A stretch of 64,000 nucleotides of DNA, taken from contig NZ_JARP01000004.1 in assembly GCF_000708595.2 (NCBI RefSeq), positions 248,001-312,000 on the forward strand. Direction: 5' to 3'. Shown here piece by piece: positions 16,389-25,493 of this stretch. Numbering within the stretch: the stretch's first letter is position 1; every line of letters begins with the position of its first letter. A program made the translations under genes and the position numbers. A model generated the notes under the pieces. It had not been told where the DNA came from. It saw only the letters and a list, made by a program, of their open reading frames with translations, and did not search any database. The DNA is from Flavobacterium sp. KJJ. Lineage in GTDB: Bacteria; Bacteroidota; Bacteroidia; Flavobacteriales; Flavobacteriaceae.

Positions 16389-19250
16389 ATGCTGCTAAAA
16401 AACACTATCAAAAACCTCTCTATTATTGCGTTTACGCTTTTTCTGACCCAAAACAGCAACGCACAGCAAACAGATAAAATTTATCTTTCCGGAAAAGATT
16501 TTGAACATCCTGTACAATGGGATTTTTATTGTACGGAAGGAAATAACAGTAAAACCTGGTCTAAAATAAATGTTCCGTCGCAATGGGAACTAGAAGGTTT
16601 TGGGGAATATACATATGGAAGATGGTACAAAGAATTGAACCAAAAAGAACCAAGCAAAGAAGAAGGCTTATACAAATACGAATTTGAGGTTCCTGCTGAG
16701 TATAAAGGCAAAGATGTTCTGATTGCTTTTGGAGGGGCTATGACGGATACAGAAGTTAAAGTAAATGGAAAACTGGCGGGAGCAATTCATCAAGGCGGTT
16801 TTTATGAATTTAAATATGAGATTTCAACTTTACTAAAATATGGTGTTAAAAATACTTTAGAAGTTCATGTCTGGAAACATTCTGCCAATAAATCAGTAAA
16901 TGCAGCAGAAAGAAGAGCAGATTGGTGGCTTTTTGGAGGTATTTATCGTCCGGTTTGGCTGGAAGTTTCTCCTAAAACTCACATTGAAAATATTGCCGTG
17001 AATCCAAAAATGGATGGTTCTGTGACTGTTGATTTGGATCTTAAAAATATTTCTAAAAACACAACTTTAGAAGCCACTCTTAAAGGTTTAAATGGAGAAA
17101 ATTTTCAAACTTTTACTTTTCCGATTAAAGCAAAAAGCATAAAAGAATCGATTGCAGCGCAATGGAAAAATATTAAACCTTGGAATCCCGAAAATCCTAA
17201 TTTATATGATTTGCAGTTGGTTTTAAAACAAAACGGAACTGCAATTCATCAATACAATAAACGCATTGGTTTTAGAACTTTAGAATTTAAAAAACAAGAC
17301 GGAATTTATGTCAACGGTACTAAAATTCTGATGAAGGGAATCAACCGCCATTCTTTTTGGCCTGAAGGCGGACGAAGCACCAGCAAACGCATCAGCGAAT
17401 TGGATGTCAAATTAATCAAAGACATGAATATGAATGCGGTTCGCGGGCATTATCCGCCGGACACGCACTTTTTAGAAGTTTGTGATTCGCTAGGTCTTTT
17501 TGTTTTGAATGAATTAGCTGGCTGGCAAAACTCGTACGATACTGAGACTGGAGCCAAATTAGCGAATGAAATGATTACACGCGATGTGAATCACGCCTCT
17601 GTAATTATTTGGGATAACGGAAATGAAGGCGGTTGGAATTATGATACTGATAAGGTTTTTGCAGAAAAAGATCCACAAAAGAGAATTGTAATTCATCCTT
17701 GGGCTGATTTTAATGGCTGGGACACACATCATTACCCTACTTATTTAACTGGAATGCATCGTTTTAACGCAGGTGAAAATGTATTTTTTCCAACTGAATT
17801 CATGCACGGAACATACGATAACGGACACGGCGCAGCCCTGGAAGATTTCTGGAACCGCTATAAGGAAAGTCCGCTTTTTGCTGGAGGCTTTATGTGGGCA
17901 ATGCTCGACGAGGCTGTAAAACGCTCAGATTGGACAGGAGATGTAAAATTTGACTCAAAAGGTTCGCTTGCCGCGGATGGAATTCTTGGACCTCACCGTG
18001 AAAGAGAAGGAAGTTATTATACAGTTAAAGAAGTTTGGGCGCCAATTCAGTTTCAGCCGAAACAGGTTTCAGAAGATTTTGACGGATCGTTCCTCATTAA
18101 AAATGAATATCTTTTTAGTAATTTGAATTCTTGCAAAATGGAATTTAAAGTATTAAAAGCAGATAATAATGTACTTTACACAAATGGAACTTCTAAAGAA
18201 ATAAATGAAGGAAAAATTGAAATTCCGAGTATTGATCCAGGTGAAACACGCAAAATTCAATTTGCGGTTCCGAGCAATTTTGCGGAAGGCGACATTTTAT
18301 CGATCTCAGCTTATGATCAATTCAATAAAGAAATTTATACTTGGACTTGGCCTATTCATAAAGCTAAATTTTATGCTGCTAAATTTTTAGCCGTTCAAAA
18401 TACAAAAGCAAAAGCAACTGGCGTAAAATCCGGAAATGAAATCACATTAAAAGGAAGCGATGTTACCGTTACGTTTGATGCTGCAACTGGAGAAATCAAG
18501 TCTATTAAAAACGGAACATCAACTATTCCGCTTACAAATGGACCTCGCCCAATTGGTATGAAAGCAAAATTAAAAGATATTCAGCTTTCGCAAGAAGGAG
18601 ATAAAGCTGTTTGCAGTGTTTCGTATGCTGGCGGATTATCTTCTATAAAATGGATTATGGAACCGGACGGAAGATTTAAAATGGAATTAATTGCCCTTAA
18701 AAATGCATCTGGAGGAGAAGGTTTTGACGGTGCTTTTTTTGAAGATAAAATCAGTGCTTTTGGAATTACGTTTAGTTTTCCTGAAAAAGAGGTTACTGGC
18801 ATCAAATGGTTTGGAAGAGGTCCGTATCATGTTTGGAAAAACAGAATTAAAGGAACAACTTACGGTATTTGGGAAAAAGAATATAACAATACCATTACAG
18901 GTGAAAGTTTTGAGAATCTAATTTATCCTGAATTTAAAGGATATCATGCCAATTTATTGGGAGCAAATTTAAAAGCAGGAGCATCTTCATTTAAAGTTTT
19001 CAGTGAAAATGATAATTTATTTTTGAGATTATTTACGCCTGATTTGCCGAAAAATGGCTTTGCAGGAAGCAACCCACAACCGGCTTTTCCGGAAGGAGAT
19101 ATTTCATTTATGTATGAAATTCCAGCAATGCGAGATTTTAAACCTTTAGAACAGCAAGGACCTCAAAGTCAGCCGACAAATATTCGCATTAAAAGCGGAG
19201 ATGACGGAATTAAAATGAATTTGTGGTTTGATTTTAGAGATAAGATTTAG
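16389..19250 (+). CDS. GH2 beta-galactosidase-like glycosidase
   Basis: A 953-aa secreted GH2 enzyme, signal peptide about residues 1-26. Domain order: sugar-binding jelly roll (30-195, with QWELEGFG and WLFGGIYRPVW), immunoglobulin-like linker (200-295), TIM barrel from about 300 with GINRHSFWPEGGRSTS, then C-terminal beta domains including a small-chain-like region. The acid/base is Glu413 in DNGNEGG and the nucleophile Glu470 in FPTEFMHG. GH2 members of RG-I loci are usually beta-galactosidases acting on galactan side chains, but the family also includes beta-glucuronidases and others, so the substrate is inferred. It follows the CE12 gene by 21 bp and is clearly co-transcribed. Confidence 0.88.
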   Translation: MLLKNTIKNLSIIAFTLFLTQNSNAQQTDKIYLSGKDFEHPVQWDFYCTEGNNSKTWSKINVPSQWELEGFGEYTYGRWYKELNQKEPSKEEGLYKYEFEVPAEYKGKDVLIAFGGAMTDTEVKVNGKLAGAIHQGGFYEFKYEISTLLKYGVKNTLEVHVWKHSANKSVNAAERRADWWLFGGIYRPVWLEVSPKTHIENIAVNPKMDGSVTVDLDLKNISKNTTLEATLKGLNGENFQTFTFPIKAKSIKESIAAQWKNIKPWNPENPNLYDLQLVLKQNGTAIHQYNKRIGFRTLEFKKQDGIYVNGTKILMKGINRHSFWPEGGRSTSKRISELDVKLIKDMNMNAVRGHYPPDTHFLEVCDSLGLFVLNELAGWQNSYDTETGAKLANEMITRDVNHASVIIWDNGNEGGWNYDTDKVFAEKDPQKRIVIHPWADFNGWDTHHYPTYLTGMHRFNAGENVFFPTEFMHGTYDNGHGAALEDFWNRYKESPLFAGGFMWAMLDEAVKRSDWTGDVKFDSKGSLAADGILGPHREREGSYYTVKEVWAPIQFQPKQVSEDFDGSFLIKNEYLFSNLNSCKMEFKVLKADNNVLYTNGTSKEINEGKIEIPSIDPGETRKIQFAVPSNFAEGDILSISAYDQFNKEIYTWTWPIHKAKFYAAKFLAVQNTKAKATGVKSGNEITLKGSDVTVTFDAATGEIKSIKNGTSTIPLTNGPRPIGMKAKLKDIQLSQEGDKAVCSVSYAGGLSSIKWIMEPDGRFKMELIALKNASGGEGFDGAFFEDKISAFGITFSFPEKEVTGIKWFGRGPYHVWKNRIKGTTYGIWEKEYNNTITGESFENLIYPEFKGYHANLLGANLKAGASSFKVFSENDNLFLRLFTPDLPKNGFAGSNPQPAFPEGDISFMYEIPAMRDFKPLEQQGPQSQPTNIRIKSGDDGIKMNLWFDFRDKI

Positions 19251-19269
19251 TTTCAGTTTGAAAACTAAG

Positions 19270-19420
19270 GCATTTAACCGCAAAGTACGCAAAGATTTTT
19301 ACGCTTAGTGTGTATAGAAAGCACAAAGTTCGCAAAGCTTTGTATAGACTTAGCTTTGCGAACTTTGTGCTTATAAACATAATATTAGATAAAAAACCTT
19401 GCGGCCTTTGCGGTAAAAAA
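19270..19420. repeat. Compound inverted repeat between GH2 and tandem CE12 genes
   Basis: A perfect 19-bp inner palindrome (19,321-19,339 and 19,352-19,370, GCACAAAGTTCGCAAAGCT and its complement) has a 12-base loop. It is enclosed by weaker outer arms built of CCGCAAAGTACGCAAAG and CCTTTGCGG units. This family differs from the GAGGAACGAG type. It may reduce read-through into the next gene. Confidence 0.75.
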
Positions 19421-19451
19421 CACCCAATATTCATAATTTACAATTCAAAAT

Positions 19452-20960
19452 ATGAAATCAATTAAAATACTTTCTGCTTTAATTTTAGCAGTATTATTTT
19501 TCAATTTTACACCAAAACAAAACGATAAACCTACAGTATATCTGGTTGGTGATTCGACCGTAAAAAACGGAAAAGGCGACGGATCTGGCGGGCTTTGGGG
19601 CTGGGGAGATTATATTGGGCAATTTTTAGACACTACAAAAGTTAATGTTGAAAATCACGCTTTGGGCGGTACCAGCAGCCGAACATTTCAAGATAAAGGT
19701 TTGTGGATTGAAGTCCTGAACAAACTCAAAAAAGGAGATTATGTACTGATTCAATTTGGACATAACGATGACGGACCTGTTAATGATACTATTCGTGCTC
19801 GCGGCACAATTAAAGGCATTGGAAAAGAAACGCAGGAAATAGACAATTTGCTTACCAAAAAACACGAAACCGTTCACAGTTACGGCTGGTATATTCAGAA
19901 AGTGGTGCAAGAGGCAAAATCCAAAGGAGCAATTCCGATTATTTGTTCGCCGATTCCTAGAAACGACTGGAAAGACGGAAAAGTACCAAGAAATAACAAA
20001 TCGTACGGTTTATGGGCCAAACAAATAGCTGAGAAAGAAAAGGTTACTTTCATCAATTTGAATGAAAAAATGGCGCTTGAAATGGAGAAATTCGGCGAGC
20101 AAAAAGTAACTGGAACTTATTTTTACAAAAAAGATCACACACATACTTCTGCAAAAGGCGCTGTACTTTCGGCTTCAGTAATAATCAATGAATTAAAAGA
20201 GAGCAAAAATTCTTTAAAAAATTATGTTTTAGGAAATCCAAAAATCGTACTTCCAGCTAAGAAAAAAGTATTTTTAATTGGCGATTCTACAATGGCAAGC
20301 AACGACGGCAATGCAGATGCTGTTGGCTGGGGAGTTGCTTTTCCTAAATATTGCGATACGACACGAATTGAAGTCACCAATAAAGCTCGCGGTGGCAGAA
20401 GCACTAGAACATTTGTTAATGAAGGGCTTTGGGACGAAGTAAAAAAACAGCTTGAACCTGGAAATTTTATTATAATTCAATTTGGACATAATGATGCCGG
20501 AGCAGTCGACAAAGAAAAATTAAGAGGATCCTTAAAAGGTAATGGCGACGAAACTCAAGAAGTAATACGCCCTGACGGCTCAAAAGAAATTGTAAATACT
20601 TTTGGGTGGTATATGGCAAAATTTATTCGTGAAGCGAAAGAAAAAGGTGCTATTCCTATTGTTTTAAGCCAGACACCAAGAAATGAATGGCCAAACGATA
20701 AAGTAGAACGCCGAACGGATACTTACGGAAACTGGTCGAAAATTGCAGCCGATAAAGAAGGTGCATATTATATTGATTTAAATGAAATTGTTGCCTTAAA
20801 ATATGAAGTTTTGGGTAAAGAAAAAGTAAAATCCTTTTTCCCAAAAGATCATACACATACGGGTTTAGAAGGTGCAACTCTAAATGCACTAACTGTTGCA
20901 GAGAGCCTTAAAAAATTAAAAGATTGCAATTTGAAAGATTATATTGAAATACCTAAATAA
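19452..20960 (+). CDS. Tandem-domain rhamnogalacturonan acetylesterase, two CE12 modules
   Basis: A 502-aa protein, about twice the length of a CE12 enzyme, with two complete SGNH domains. Module 1 (about 27-250) has GDST with Ser35, NHALGGTSSRTF, GHND (103-106) and DHTH (Asp228, His231). Module 2 (about 272-500) has GDST with Ser279, NKARGGRSTRTF, GHND (345-348) and DHTH (Asp466, His469). Both catalytic sets are intact, so both should be active. The N-terminus MKSIKILSALILAVLFFNFT is a signal peptide without a lipobox. Likely role: removal of acetyl groups at two positions of galacturonate in RG-I, or processive deacetylation. It closes the plus-strand unit and ends against a bidirectional terminator. 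Confidence 0.88.
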   Translation: MKSIKILSALILAVLFFNFTPKQNDKPTVYLVGDSTVKNGKGDGSGGLWGWGDYIGQFLDTTKVNVENHALGGTSSRTFQDKGLWIEVLNKLKKGDYVLIQFGHNDDGPVNDTIRARGTIKGIGKETQEIDNLLTKKHETVHSYGWYIQKVVQEAKSKGAIPIICSPIPRNDWKDGKVPRNNKSYGLWAKQIAEKEKVTFINLNEKMALEMEKFGEQKVTGTYFYKKDHTHTSAKGAVLSASVIINELKESKNSLKNYVLGNPKIVLPAKKKVFLIGDSTMASNDGNADAVGWGVAFPKYCDTTRIEVTNKARGGRSTRTFVNEGLWDEVKKQLEPGNFIIIQFGHNDAGAVDKEKLRGSLKGNGDETQEVIRPDGSKEIVNTFGWYMAKFIREAKEKGAIPIVLSQTPRNEWPNDKVERRTDTYGNWSKIAADKEGAYYIDLNEIVALKYEVLGKEKVKSFFPKDHTHTGLEGATLNALTVAESLKKLKDCNLKDYIEIPK

Positions 20961-20989
20961 TTGTTAGTTGTTAATGGTGAATTGTAAAA

Positions 20990-21056
20990 TGCAGTTTGAG
21001 ATGTTTCTAAGTAATTTCACAATTCATAATTAACAATTCATAATTAACAATTAAAA
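20990..21056. repeat. AATTCATAATTAACAATT-type repeat tract
   Basis: Short repeated units (ACAATTCATAATTAACAATTC and similar) sit just before the terminator. They are related in sequence to the tracts at 193-271 and about 28,395-28,437. No function is apparent. Confidence 0.5.
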
Positions 21057-21058
21057 AA

Positions 21059-21088
21059 AAACCTCGTTTAATTACTTAAACGAGGTTT
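21059..21088. terminator. Bidirectional intrinsic terminator
   Basis: A 13-bp perfect stem (21,059-21,071 with 21,076-21,088, AAACCTCGTTTAA and its complement) has a TTAC loop, an A-run before and a T-containing run after. It lies between the convergent tandem CE12 gene and the histone-like gene and can serve both. Confidence 0.88.
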
Positions 21089-21108
21089 TATCTTTTGAAT
21101 ACAAAGTA

Positions 21109-21285
21109 TTATTTTTTTGATTCTTCGATAGAAACTTTTCTGAATTCTTTTAAAAGTTTTTCAATTTCCAAAGTAGCTTTACGAGCTCTTGGTCCAGCAG
21201 CTTTAATACCTTTTTCAGTTAAAGATTCAGCTTCTGCTTTAAATGCGTCAATTTCGGCGTTGATTTTTACTAATAGATCTTTCAT
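21109..21285 (-). CDS. Histone H1-like DNA-binding protein (Hc1 type)
   Basis: A 58-aa protein starting MKDLLVKINAEIDAFKAEAE and containing GIKAAGPRARKATLEIEKLLKEFRK. It is a short Lys/Ala/Glu-rich helical protein of the Bacteroidetes histone H1-like (Hc1-type) group. A longer frame runs 19 codons upstream to 21342, but the ATG at 21285 starts the conserved part. A TATTTTTG -7 box lies about 25-35 bases upstream of it. It is a nucleoid-associated protein in this family and is unrelated to the pectin genes on either side. It simply occupies the gap between two units. Confidence 0.82.
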   Translation of the reverse strand: MKDLLVKINAEIDAFKAEAESLTEKGIKAAGPRARKATLEIEKLLKEFRKVSIEESKK

Positions 21286-21528
21286 GCTTATACTTGTTAA
21301 ATTAAGGCGCAAAAATAAATGTTTGCTGGAAAGATAACGCACGTTTAGTGTTAAAATTATACCTATTTTAGACTATTGCGTTAATATTAATTTTACAAAG
21401 GCCATTGATACTTCACAATCAGATCATTACAAAATTATAAAAAGAAAAAATATTTTCCATACAACTCACTTTTAGTCGATTATTACATTCTTAAGGCAAT
21501 TTACATCTCATAAATAATAACACACAAC

Positions 21529-23970
21529 TTAATTAAAAGGTATTTCATAAGAACTTCCTTCAGAGGCAAAATACAATGCAAGCTGATCCAGAACAATTCC
21601 GGTTTGATTGACTTCTATTTTAATCGTATGCTTTCCTTTTTCTATTTTAGTGGCTGGTAGTTTTACAATTGTGCTGTTTCTCAACACATTTTCTTTCCAG
21701 GTGTTGTCGCGGTCTTTTGTATTGGTTTTAAAAAACTGAGTCGTGTTTTTATCTACTTGTATTCCGATTTCATGATCAAAATTATTAGCATGGGTTGGCA
21801 GTAATCGAACTTCAATTTCATATTCTCCAGCATTTTCAATTACAAATTCATAAGTCAAAAAAGGTTTTTCAGTTTTAAAATACTGCTGTTTCAGCGGAAA
21901 TAAAGTAACTGCATTATTGCTGTATCCTAAACCGTTGATTGTTTGCCACTGAAAGTTTTTAAATCCTTTTTGGGAAACAAATTGATTGGCTTGAATGGCA
22001 ATTCTGTTTCCTGATATTTTCTTGTCTTCTTTTGAAAATATATTGTTTTTAAGCGAATCAAAAACAGGCAAATTTCTCGGATGCATTGACATCATATTGT
22101 TCCATTTTCCGTTGCTTAATTTTGTATTGTAGAAATCAGTGAGTTCTTTTATTTCCTGATAGGCTTTCGCACTTAAAACCTCGAATTTTTGTTTTTGATT
22201 TGCATCTGAAGTCGTTGTAGCTAAATTCCAATATAAAAATTTATGATTCATATAAGAAGCTCCTTTTATGGGATAAACTACTAGTTGAAACCAAGCGTCC
22301 TTTCGCTCTGACGGAATCAAAACAGATAGGCTGTCTACTTTTTCCATAAGTTGATCATAGGCTTTGATTCGGCTCCAAATTTCTGCTGTCGAAAAATCAG
22401 AAAGCTTTACAGGAGTTGTTGGTTCAGTTTGGCTCCAGCCCATATATTCAGGTTTTCTTAGAAAAGCCAAACGGTAATATTCTTCAAAAACTAAACTCAA
22501 ATCCGCACTTACTTTTTCTGTAAATTCTCTTGAAGCCCAATTTTTTAAATATTGATGAAGTCCATCTGATTTTATGCTGTTGATGTTCCAAGCCATATCT
22601 AGAAAAAGTTCTATATCATATTCTGCTGGCTTTATATCGCCCACATTTACAATCCACATTTTCTTTGCGCCATTTTCATAAGCTTTATTCATTTCATACC
22701 AAATTAATCCCGGCTCCATGGTGCTCAGCCAAAGATAATCGTGAGGTCTTCCCCAATAACTGATATGATAATAGACCCCGCTCCCTCCTGCTCTCTTTTG
22801 TTCGTTTTCATTGCTCAAACGTCGAATATAACCGTAATTATCATCAGGCCAAACCAAGGTTATATCGTCTGGAACTTTTAGCCCGTTATCATACAATTCT
22901 AAAACTTCTTTATACGGAACAAAAGCTTGCGGAATAGCTGACAATGGTTTTTTGAAGGTTTTTGAAAGCATTTCACGCTGATTGACAATAATTTTCTCGA
23001 CCATTTCAATCGATGCTGCTAAATCTTTGGCACCTTCCATTTTGCTGTCGTGAACGCCACGCATACCTAAAGTCATAATGGTTTCGTTTTGCGCGTTTTT
23101 TAATTCATCTAAACGATCTTGCCAATATTTATCAACTTGAGTTTTATTGGTAAAATAATTATAGTCTCCATTAATTTTAGGTTTCCACTCGTCAACATTA
23201 TTGCGGAGCATTGGTTCTGCGTGCGAAGATCCGATGACAATATGGTATTTTTGCGCCATTTCCTTATTCGCCGGAAGGGTAAAAAAGCCTTTTGTTGACG
23301 GATGCATTGCTGGCCAAATCGTATTTGCTTTTAATCGCAATAATAACTGAAATATCTTTTCATACGTTTTTGGTCCAATATCTCCTGTTTCCGGTTCAAA
23401 TGTTTTGGCGGCCCAAGGCTGTAATGCCCAATCTTCATCATTTAAAAAAATACCTCGATATTGAATTGAGGGTGAAGAAATTATTCCGTTTTGAGGCAAT
23501 TGCAACGAAAGATTTTCTTTTTTAATCGAACGAACATCTGCCCACCATTTCCACGGAGAAATTCCTAGCTGTTCTGCAATCTCAAAAACAGCATAAACAG
23601 TTCCTCTAACATCACTTCCTGTAACTAGTAGGTTTTCTTTTTCTTTTTTGATCGAAAATTTTTCCCATTGATTTGAGAATTCTTTTTGATTTATTTTTGA
23701 TTTTAAAAGACTTGAAGAAGCTTGTCCTATATAAATGCCACTTTTAGAAATTGAATTTGTCTGAATAATTTCTAGACGTTTTCCGGTTATTTCTTTAACA
23801 TCATCTGCCAATTCATTTACTGCCCAAACAATTAATGGATCCGTATTTTTGTCAATATAAATAGACGTTGTTTTATTTGAGTCGGCAACGGAAAAGTCAA
23901 CGAAGCTTTTATTCTGGCTGTAGGAGTTTAAAGTTACTAAAGCAAAAATATATAAGAGTATTTTATTCAT
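21529..23970 (-). CDS. GH115 alpha-glucuronidase
   Basis: An 813-aa secreted protein, signal peptide MNKILLYIFALVTLNSYSQ. Characteristic GH115 blocks are GIFLNDEDWALQPWAAKTF, RLKANTIWPAMHPSTKGFF, IVIGSSHAEPMLRNN and WPDDNYGYIRRL. A C-terminal beta-rich domain (about 650-810) corresponds to the last domain of known GH115 structures. The family removes (4-O-methyl-)glucuronic acid from xylan, and some members act on arabinogalactan. In a pectin locus next to an exo-galactanase-like GH43, the arabinogalactan role is more likely, by inference. It is the last gene of the nine-gene unit, after a 174-bp gap with repeat-like sequence. Confidence 0.9.
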   Translation of the reverse strand: MNKILLYIFALVTLNSYSQNKSFVDFSVADSNKTTSIYIDKNTDPLIVWAVNELADDVKEITGKRLEIIQTNSISKSGIYIGQASSSLLKSKINQKEFSNQWEKFSIKKEKENLLVTGSDVRGTVYAVFEIAEQLGISPWKWWADVRSIKKENLSLQLPQNGIISSPSIQYRGIFLNDEDWALQPWAAKTFEPETGDIGPKTYEKIFQLLLRLKANTIWPAMHPSTKGFFTLPANKEMAQKYHIVIGSSHAEPMLRNNVDEWKPKINGDYNYFTNKTQVDKYWQDRLDELKNAQNETIMTLGMRGVHDSKMEGAKDLAASIEMVEKIIVNQREMLSKTFKKPLSAIPQAFVPYKEVLELYDNGLKVPDDITLVWPDDNYGYIRRLSNENEQKRAGGSGVYYHISYWGRPHDYLWLSTMEPGLIWYEMNKAYENGAKKMWIVNVGDIKPAEYDIELFLDMAWNINSIKSDGLHQYLKNWASREFTEKVSADLSLVFEEYYRLAFLRKPEYMGWSQTEPTTPVKLSDFSTAEIWSRIKAYDQLMEKVDSLSVLIPSERKDAWFQLVVYPIKGASYMNHKFLYWNLATTTSDANQKQKFEVLSAKAYQEIKELTDFYNTKLSNGKWNNMMSMHPRNLPVFDSLKNNIFSKEDKKISGNRIAIQANQFVSQKGFKNFQWQTINGLGYSNNAVTLFPLKQQYFKTEKPFLTYEFVIENAGEYEIEVRLLPTHANNFDHEIGIQVDKNTTQFFKTNTKDRDNTWKENVLRNSTIVKLPATKIEKGKHTIKIEVNQTGIVLDQLALYFASEGSSYEIPFN

Positions 23971-24088
23971 TTTATGATAATGTTTGAATTGTAATAGCGC
24001 ACAGATTTTACTGACTTAGCAGGTTTACGCTGTTATTTTCTCCAGTTTTGCGATTATAGGCAATGACAAAGTTTGGTTACTTTGTGTT

Positions 24089-24110
24089 AGACGCACTGCT
24101 GTGCGCCTCT
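24089..24110. repeat. GACGCACTGCTGTGCG hairpin repeat
   Basis: Short palindrome AGACGCACTGCTGTGCGCCT, nearly the same as 6582-6600 in the first palindromic element. It lies in the gap between the GH28 and GH115 genes. This shows that pieces of these intergenic elements occur independently. Confidence 0.6.
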
Positions 24111-24144
24111 ACAGAAAGCCTTTGAACCTCTGAACCTCTTAATT

Positions 24145-25473
24145 TTAATCCACAAGCACTTTGTTAACATAAACATTTTTAAAAGTTACTCCGTTAATCA
24201 GGCTTTTATCGATATCTGTTTTTACTGATTCTATTTTTAAATTCTCGAAAGTGAAGTTTGATAAACGCACATTTGGATCGTTTTCTACTTTATAAAACAT
24301 TTCGCATTTAAGTTCAATATTCTTCAGAGTAACATTATTGCCATAAGAAAGTGGAATATCAGGACGGCCTTTTAAATCAAAAAACTGTTTCCATCCTAAA
24401 ATAGCCAAACCATTTTTAGTTTGTCCTTTAATGTCTTCAAGCCTAATAAACTCGTAAAGCTGTGGTGTATCAGGCCTCATTTTAAGATGCAATAAAATTG
24501 AAGGTCCGTCAACCTCGCAATTACGCATAATTATGTTTCGGTTATGAATCGCCTCGCTTCCGTTTGTCAATGCTGAATGGCAATATCCAAATTTACAATC
24601 CTCAATGATGATATTGGTATTTGGCCCATTATTTTTATCTTGATCTGCATACGGACCCTTTCCGCCTTTTAATGCTACAGCATCATCATTAACAGACATA
24701 TAACTCCCTTTTATAAGTACATTGGTACAAATGTCAAGATCTATGGCATCCGTACTTGGAGCATCTCCCTTTTTGTGCGGAGAGAAAATATAAGTATCTA
24801 ATATTTTTACATTATTGCATTTGTAGAAATGATTTGTCCAAAAACCTGAATTAATCAATTTTACATCCTGAAATTGTACGTTGTTTGAATTCCACACAAA
24901 AACCAATCTTGGTCTTGAAACTTCTAGATTGGTACATTTCGGATTCTCTTTTCGGCGTGCCCAAAAAGCATCCCAATATTTTTTTCCATTTCCATTGATA
25001 GTTCCTTTCCCTGAAATCGAAAAATTATCAACTCCGTAAGCGTTTACCAAAGCTGGAAAATAGTCCAGATTTTGTCCTTCCATTCTTGATGGCATAATTG
25101 GAAAATCAGCAATATTATCAGAGCCTTTCAAAACTCCGCCTTCACTAACATATAAAGACGTTTTTGGTTTAAAAAACAAAGCACCGCTCAAGAAAACACC
25201 TTTAGGAATTACAATAACGCCTCCGCCATTTGCAGACGCTTTATCAATCACTTTTTGAATGGCAACTGTCTGCACTTTTGTACTGTCTTTGCTAATACCA
25301 AAATCTGTAATTGTGTATTTTTTTCCTAAATCCTTCAATTGAAGTTTGGTATAATCTTTAAACCAAGCTGAAATTGCTGTTCCGTCTGGAAAGCTGTCGT
25401 TTTGATATTTTTGAGAAAATGCAAATTGAGAAATCCCCAAAATACAAATGACTAGTGTTATTAATCTTTTCAT
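24145..25473 (-). CDS. GH28 polygalacturonase/rhamnogalacturonan hydrolase family protein
   Basis: A 442-aa secreted right-handed beta-helix with signal peptide MKRLITLVICILGISQFAFS. The GH28 framework is clear: TITDFGI near 54, DKASANGGGVIVIPKG near 77-91, STDAIDLD (240-247), NDDAVALKGG with Asp263-Asp264, then His299, GSE at 305-307 and LKMRPD near 330-335. The usual NTDG, GHG and RIK motifs are altered, although the catalytic Asp pair and a His remain. This fits the divergent RG-I-specific branch of GH28 rather than a plain polygalacturonase. Expected action: hydrolysis of GalA-Rha linkages or release of GalA from RG-I ends. It lies between the GH43 and GH115 genes in the long enzyme operon. 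Confidence 0.85.
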   Translation of the reverse strand: MKRLITLVICILGISQFAFSQKYQNDSFPDGTAISAWFKDYTKLQLKDLGKKYTITDFGISKDSTKVQTVAIQKVIDKASANGGGVIVIPKGVFLSGALFFKPKTSLYVSEGGVLKGSDNIADFPIMPSRMEGQNLDYFPALVNAYGVDNFSISGKGTINGNGKKYWDAFWARRKENPKCTNLEVSRPRLVFVWNSNNVQFQDVKLINSGFWTNHFYKCNNVKILDTYIFSPHKKGDAPSTDAIDLDICTNVLIKGSYMSVNDDAVALKGGKGPYADQDKNNGPNTNIIIEDCKFGYCHSALTNGSEAIHNRNIIMRNCEVDGPSILLHLKMRPDTPQLYEFIRLEDIKGQTKNGLAILGWKQFFDLKGRPDIPLSYGNNVTLKNIELKCEMFYKVENDPNVRLSNFTFENLKIESVKTDIDKSLINGVTFKNVYVNKVLVD

Positions 25474-25493
25474 TGTATGCTTTTTTTTGATAT

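Noticed and set aside
21286..21342. Longer N-terminus of the histone-like protein
   Set aside because: The 19 extra codons overlap the likely promoter and are not part of the conserved protein, which starts at MKDLL.
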